NCBI GenBank assembly: GCA_018825335.1
Contig: JAHJEW010000098.1
Coordinates: 1 to 36,533 of the forward strand
Length of the DNA: 36,533 bases
Origin: Patescibacteria group bacterium
Lineage (GTDB): Bacteria; Patescibacteriota; Gracilibacteria; UBA1369
Direction: 5' to 3'
The position numbers were made by a program, and so were the translations under genes. Below are positions 33,795 through 36,533 of the stretch, one piece after another. Every line of letters begins with the position of its first letter. Within the stretch, counting starts at the first letter, position 1. Below the pieces are notes generated by a model. The model worked only from the letters and a program-made list of their open reading frames with translations. It had not been told where the DNA came from and did no database searches.

Positions 33795-34082
33795 ATGAAA
33801 GTATTACTAAGTAAACCTTCAATGGCTACAATTTCTTTTAAGGCCGACGATAGTTTTAAGAAAAAACTTGATGCTCTTGCGGAGAAAAAGGGCATTAATA
33901 CTTCCGCTTTTATCAAGCTGATTCTTACTAAAGAGGTCGGCTGTGAGCTTGCAGAGATGACTGAAAACGGGTTAACGGTTGCGGAGGAGCTGGAAATTTT
34001 GGACTCTGTGAAAAACGACAAGGTTCTTGGACCTTTCTCAAATACCAATGATCTATTGAATGCTTTGAAAGATTCAAAATGA
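33795..34082 (+). CDS. RelB/DinJ-type antitoxin
   Basis: 95 residues from ATG at 33795; ATG at 33822 (MATISFKADDSFKKKLDALAEKKG) gives the usual family start and is as likely. The N-terminus is a ribbon-helix-helix pattern (ATISFKADDSFKKKLDALAEKKGINTSAFIKLIL), the DNA-binding part of RelB/DinJ antitoxins; the C-terminal half is acidic and would wrap the toxin. The stop overlaps the toxin start (ATGA). Such pairs usually repress their own promoter; AT-rich sequence with TATACT lies directly upstream. Confidence 0.78.
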   Translation: MKVLLSKPSMATISFKADDSFKKKLDALAEKKGINTSAFIKLILTKEVGCELAEMTENGLTVAEELEILDSVKNDKVLGPFSNTNDLLNALKDSK

Positions 34083-34336
34083 GGATTTTTTTCACGTCGG
34101 GCTTTCAGAAAAAATTTATTAAGCTGCCACTGAATATTCAGGAGCAATTTGGCGTCAGAATTGATCTTTTTATAGAGGACTCATCGCATCCATCCCTAAA
34201 GGTTCATCCACTGAAGGGAAATCTGGCGGGACTAAGGGCTTTTTCGGTTAGCGGTGATTGTCGTGTAATTTATCGTTTATTGGATCGCGATAGTATTGAG
34301 CTAATAAGCATTGGCACACATAGTCAGATTTATTGA
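34079..34336 (+). CDS. RelE/YafQ-type mRNA interferase toxin
   Basis: 85 residues. RelE-fold pattern: FTSGFQKKFIKLPLNIQEQFGVRIDLFIEDSSHPSLKVHPLKGNLAGLRAFSVSGDCRVIYRLLDRDSIELISIGTHSQIY, written here in parts: start FQKKFIKLP, middle KVHPLKGNLAGLRAF, end CRVIYRL and IGTHSQIY. The closing GTH-x2-IY is the YafQ/RelE C-terminus with the catalytic His. It would cut mRNA on the ribosome. The four-base overlap with the antitoxin supports a working pair. Block 3 starts about 190 bp downstream. Confidence 0.82.
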   Translation: MRIFFTSGFQKKFIKLPLNIQEQFGVRIDLFIEDSSHPSLKVHPLKGNLAGLRAFSVSGDCRVIYRLLDRDSIELISIGTHSQIY

Positions 34337-34346
34337 TAGGTTTTAA

Positions 34347-34358
34347 TGGCCCGGGCCA
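34347..34358. repeat. Perfect 12-bp palindrome after the toxin gene
   Basis: TGGCCCGGGCCA, ten bases after the toxin stop codon. Its meaning is not clear. Confidence 0.35.
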
Positions 34359-34423
34359 AGTACACCAATGGTGGCAAGCCATAAAACGGTTGTCGTTCGG
34401 CGAATTTTCAGTTTTGATTTCGT

Positions 34424-34452
34424 TTGACTTTTGCGCCCTATTCTTGTAATGC
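34424..34452 (+). promoter_or_regulatory. Possible promoter reading into block 3
   Basis: TTGACT (34424-34429), 17 bp, TAATGC (34447-34452). It lies outside the left inverted repeat, in host-like sequence, and points at the block 3 gene. The -10 box is weak. Confidence 0.3.
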
Positions 34453-34540
34453 TATCTATCCGTCACTATTGTGGCGACGATTTTTCGCGGGTCGAAGGGT
34501 CGTTGCCCGGTGGCAGCGATCTTTGATAGCCCGCATTTTG

Positions 34541-34558
34541 GGGCCGCCAAGGCGGCCC
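34541..34558. repeat. Palindrome shared with block 1, in the leader of the block 3 gene
   Basis: GGGCCGCCAAGGCGGCCC, 12 bp before the ATG and directly before the ribosome site. The same 18 bases occur in the same orientation relative to the gene in block 1 (26599-26616). It begins one base after the left inverted repeat. Confidence 0.6.
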
Positions 34559-34561
34559 ATT

Positions 34562-34567
34562 GGAGGT
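34562..34567 (+). promoter_or_regulatory. Strong ribosome binding site of the block 3 gene
   Basis: GGAGGT, three bases before the ATG at 34571. The spacing is short but the match is the strongest in the window; it fixes the start. Confidence 0.7.
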
Positions 34568-34570
34568 AGT

Positions 34571-35131
34571 ATGTTTCGTTTTTCCCATTTGTTTCGGGTC
34601 GCGTTGGCGACCCTTGCCCTGTGCCTTCTGGGCACAGGGTGCGCGGACGCCACGCCGGTCGCGAAGGCGCCGGCGGTCGCGCCGCCGACGCCCCCCGTGA
34701 AGACGGAGGGCAGGCCTGCATTACCACCCGCCCCCGCGGTCGTGCTGGCGCAGGTCAAGTCATCACCGGGCAACATGCCCGATGACATATACTCGGACAC
34801 GCTGATCCGGGTGGTGGCGTGGGCAGCTGTCGGCCCGCAGAACCTGCAGGTCGATGCGGTCACCGACCTGCCGTTGGGCGGCACAATCGTGCTGCTCAGC
34901 GAGGATCCGAACGTCGTCCTCACAACGGACGACGTCAAGCTGGCGGAGGGGCCGATGCGCCTCCGCCAGACCCAGAGCGGGGTTCAGGCGATCCTGAACC
35001 CCACCGAGGCGGAGCTGAAGAAGCTCCGCGGTGGCGAGCGGTTGCCGCTCGTCTTCCTTTTGGGAGACACCCTCTCCCCCATGGGGGAGAAGAAGTTCCC
35101 CCTCCACGTGGGGCTTGCGCGGCTGGACTGA
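34571..35131 (+). CDS. Block 3 lipoprotein
   Basis: 186 residues. Signal MFRFSHLFRVALATLALCLLGTGC with lipidated Cys24 (Gly at -3 is a little unusual), then a Pro/Ala-rich tether (VAKAPAVAPPTPPVKTEGRPALPPAP). The mature domain (about 55-186) is beta-rich: IRVVAWAAVGPQNLQVDAVTDLPLGGTIVLLSEDPNVVLTTDDVKLAEGPMRLRQ in outline, then ILNPTEAELKKLRGGERLPLVFLLGD, a cadherin/Ig-like or beta-sandwich look without a family I can name. Codons end in G or C almost throughout, unlike the genes on both sides. It runs toward rnhB, which is convergent. Confidence 0.68.
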   Translation: MFRFSHLFRVALATLALCLLGTGCADATPVAKAPAVAPPTPPVKTEGRPALPPAPAVVLAQVKSSPGNMPDDIYSDTLIRVVAWAAVGPQNLQVDAVTDLPLGGTIVLLSEDPNVVLTTDDVKLAEGPMRLRQTQSGVQAILNPTEAELKKLRGGERLPLVFLLGDTLSPMGEKKFPLHVGLARLD

Positions 35132-35161
35132 GAAGTCCGGCCGCCGCCCCGCGACTGGAAA

Positions 35162-35189
35162 GGGGCGGCGTGCTTACGCACGCCGCCCC
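35162..35189 (+). terminator. Perfect 12-bp stem terminator of the block 3 gene
   Basis: GGGGCGGCGTGC-TTAC-GCACGCCGCCCC, 30 bp after the stop codon. No T tract. Confidence 0.65.
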
Positions 35190-35229
35190 CATGATTGCGA
35201 TTCATCACACAAAAAAAATGCGGGCTATC

Positions 35230-35892
35230 TTATCCAAACATTTCCGTTTGTCTGCTTAAGCGTGCAACCGGCTCGTACGTCCTGCGGTGAATTTCGCATA
35301 TCCCGTGCTCTTTTATGCCTTTCTGGTGCCTTTTTGTGCCGTACCCCATATTTTCATCGAAACCATAAAGTGGGAATTTTTTTGCGTATTTTTTCATTAT
35401 TTTGTCTCTTTCTACTTTTGCAATTATTGACGCGCAGGCTACTATTTTTACTTTTTCATCGCCCTTAATTACGCTCACATACGGGATTGGCATGTTGAAT
35501 TTGTCGCGACCGTCAATTATGAGCAGGTCGGGGGGCCGACGGGATTTGTCTTTTTTCAATGCTTCAAGCGCACGGGTGAATGCGCGGTTTGTGGCTTTTA
35601 TCAGCCCCAATTCATCAATCTCTTCGTGCGTGGCCGATCCAACACCAAAAAATACCTTTGTTTTTAATTTTCTGTAAATTTCCTCGCGTTTTTCCGCCGT
35701 CAGAGCTTTCGAATTTTTCAGTCCTTTAATGCGCAGATCTTTTCCCCTGAAAACGACCACCGCGGCCACTACCGGCCCCGCCCAAGGACCGCGGCCAGCC
35801 TCGTCCATCCCGCAAAAGACACGGCTCCCACCGATGTCCGGCCGCTTTACAATCGCTTCCTCCAGCACCTTTTTTATCGACAAAAAAGCCAT
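35230..35892 (-). CDS. rnhB: Ribonuclease HII
   Basis: 220 residues. RNase HII motifs: GMDEAGRGPWAGPVVAA (first catalytic Asp-Glu), LKNSKALT (DSK in most relatives, NSK here), LLIIDGRDKF (third acid), and KGDEKVKIVACASIIAKVERD (last acid). It cuts RNA in RNA/DNA hybrids and starts removal of single ribonucleotides. It follows rplS by 61 bp, a common gene order. The start codon lies inside a terminator hairpin (35883-35913). Its stop codon abuts the right inverted repeat of block 3. Confidence 0.93.
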   Translation of the reverse strand: MAFLSIKKVLEEAIVKRPDIGGSRVFCGMDEAGRGPWAGPVVAAVVVFRGKDLRIKGLKNSKALTAEKREEIYRKLKTKVFFGVGSATHEEIDELGLIKATNRAFTRALEALKKDKSRRPPDLLIIDGRDKFNMPIPYVSVIKGDEKVKIVACASIIAKVERDKIMKKYAKKFPLYGFDENMGYGTKRHQKGIKEHGICEIHRRTYEPVARLSRQTEMFG

Positions 35893-35913
35893 AGGTTCAT
35901 ACTATGGCTTTTT
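35883..35913 (-). terminator. Bidirectional terminator hairpin covering the rnhB start codon
   Basis: AAAAAGCCATAG, seven-base loop, CTATGGCTTTTT: 12 perfect pairs with T tracts on both strands. It stands between rplS and rnhB, and its 3' arm contains the ATG of rnhB (35890-35892). Confidence 0.7.
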
Positions 35914-35953
35914 GAGGGTTGGTACTAGATTGATATGCGCTGAGGACTGTGTT

Positions 35954-36499
35954 CTACTCTTCTTTCGCCGGTTCTTCGGGGGCCTTTGCGGGAGCTTCTT
36001 CAGCGGCTGCGACGGGTGCTTCTTCCACAGTCGCACCGCCCGCCTCTGCGGTTACCACCTCTTCTGCTTCTGATCCGGCCTCCTCTACAGCTTCCTCTTC
36101 CTCGTGCATGCCTTTCTTTTTCCTATGTGTCTCATCTTTTTCTGTAAGTCCGAGTTTGGCGCTTAATCGCTTGGACATTCCCGACGCGCCTCTGATGAAA
36201 TTAAGCTTTGCCCTGCGAATGCCGAATGTTTTCTTAACTTCTATTTTTGCAATGAGCGGTGAATTGACGGGGAAAATCTTTTCCACAGCAATCCCCTGCA
36301 CCACCTTGCGCACAGTGAACGTTTTACTTGCCACGTGCCCGGAGTTCAATCCTACAACCATACCTTCAAAAACCTGGATTCTTTCTTTTTCCCCCTCCTT
36401 GATTTTCTGATGTACGCGCACCTGGTATCCCGGTCTTAAAACCGGCATTTTCTTGTTTATAAACTTTTTTTCGATTTCCTGAATCAGTAAATTAGACAT
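35954..36499 (-). CDS. rplS: Ribosomal protein L19 with long acidic tail
   Basis: 181 residues with start ATG at 36499 (MSNLLIQEIEKKF), which matches the usual L19 start; an ATG 21 bases upstream adds MALIKKN and is less likely. L19 marks: VLRPGYQVRVHQKIKEGEKERIQVFEGMVVG, TFTVRKV, GIAVEKIFPVNSPLIAKIEV. The normal protein is about 115 residues; here about 65 extra residues follow, Glu/Ala-rich (EEEEAVEEAGSEAEEVV, AAAEEAPAKAPEEPAKEE). L19 sits at the 30S-50S interface; the tail would be disordered. No ribosome site is seen. Confidence 0.93.
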   Translation of the reverse strand: MSNLLIQEIEKKFINKKMPVLRPGYQVRVHQKIKEGEKERIQVFEGMVVGLNSGHVASKTFTVRKVVQGIAVEKIFPVNSPLIAKIEVKKTFGIRRAKLNFIRGASGMSKRLSAKLGLTEKDETHRKKKGMHEEEEAVEEAGSEAEEVVTAEAGGATVEEAPVAAAEEAPAKAPEEPAKEE

Positions 36500-36533
36500 G
36501 TTTTTTTTGATTAAAGCCAAGCCATATTATGGA

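Larger units (their letters stand above)
34525..35229. mobile_element. GC-rich block 3, bracketed by a perfect 15-bp inverted repeat
   Basis: Left end GATAGCCCGCATTTT (34525-34539), right end AAAATGCGGGCTATC (35215-35229), exact reverse complements. The inside is strongly GC-rich, and the right end abuts the stop codon of rnhB (35230). Contents: one lipoprotein gene with ribosome site and a 12-bp terminator stem. The ends joined as a circle would give A-tract, 10-bp stem, T-tract. No recombinase is inside. Mobility is inferred; assembly error is not excluded. Confidence 0.55.

Noticed and set aside
34424-34570. Upstream extension of the block 3 gene
   Set aside because: The extension is Arg-rich, crosses the inverted repeat and palindrome, and lacks a start signal; the GGAGGT site and the lipoprotein signal fix the start at 34571.
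25626-35229. CRISPR array or phage/ICE explanation of the blocks
   Set aside because: No spaced direct repeats, capsid, portal, relaxase, integrase or transposase sequence could be found on either strand.

Overview
The window looks like a chromosome segment of a small-genome bacterium of the Patescibacteria/CPR type; this is an inference from gene content, not a phylogeny. Pointers are an SLH-anchored M23 peptidase, a UvrD-like helicase fused to a Fe-S RecB-type nuclease, a four-domain S1 protein, an adjacent VKOR and CcdA-like pair, and almost no Shine-Dalgarno sequences in front of the core genes. UGA is used as an ordinary stop. No transposase, integrase, rRNA or CRISPR array was seen.

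Layout. 1-25.6 kb is compact core sequence of moderate GC: M23/SLH protein (5' end missing), tRNA-Arg(UCU), PH-domain membrane protein, ruvB, a lipoprotein, clpC behind a sigma70 promoter that overlaps a CIRCE operator, an S1 protein, a large SGNH-hydrolase protein (minus strand), the helicase-nuclease, rmuC, and then a tight same-strand run infB - FdtA/WxcM-like - rmlB - proS - rmlD - rmlA - PfkB kinase, followed by VKOR, a CcdA-like protein and a small coiled-coil protein. 32.5-36.5 kb returns to core sequence: csaB-like gene, RelB/RelE-type pair, rnhB and rplS.

Between and inside these core parts lie three blocks of very different DNA (about 25.71-26.95, 27.09-32.12 and 34.53-35.23 kb). 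They are strongly GC-rich for most of their length, use strong Shine-Dalgarno sites, end in long perfect GC hairpins, and encode Gram-negative/Myxococcota-style exported proteins: a Gly-rich lipoprotein, a 1091-residue lipoprotein made of 88-residue cysteine repeats, a beta-barrel-like protein, and a short lipoprotein. Each block is bracketed by its own inverted repeat (16/16, 16/17 and 15/15 bp), each pair different in sequence. No enzyme that could move them is present. This is the main finding. The competing explanation, a chimeric metagenome assembly, must be excluded with reads, although paired inverted repeats at all three blocks are hard to get from random chimerism.

How the genes may work together: VKOR and CcdA-like proteins next to the cysteine-rich block could serve disulfide chemistry outside the membrane. 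The rml genes, the csaB-like gene and the SLH protein point to a decorated S-layer type surface. The three blocks would add foreign surface proteins to that envelope.
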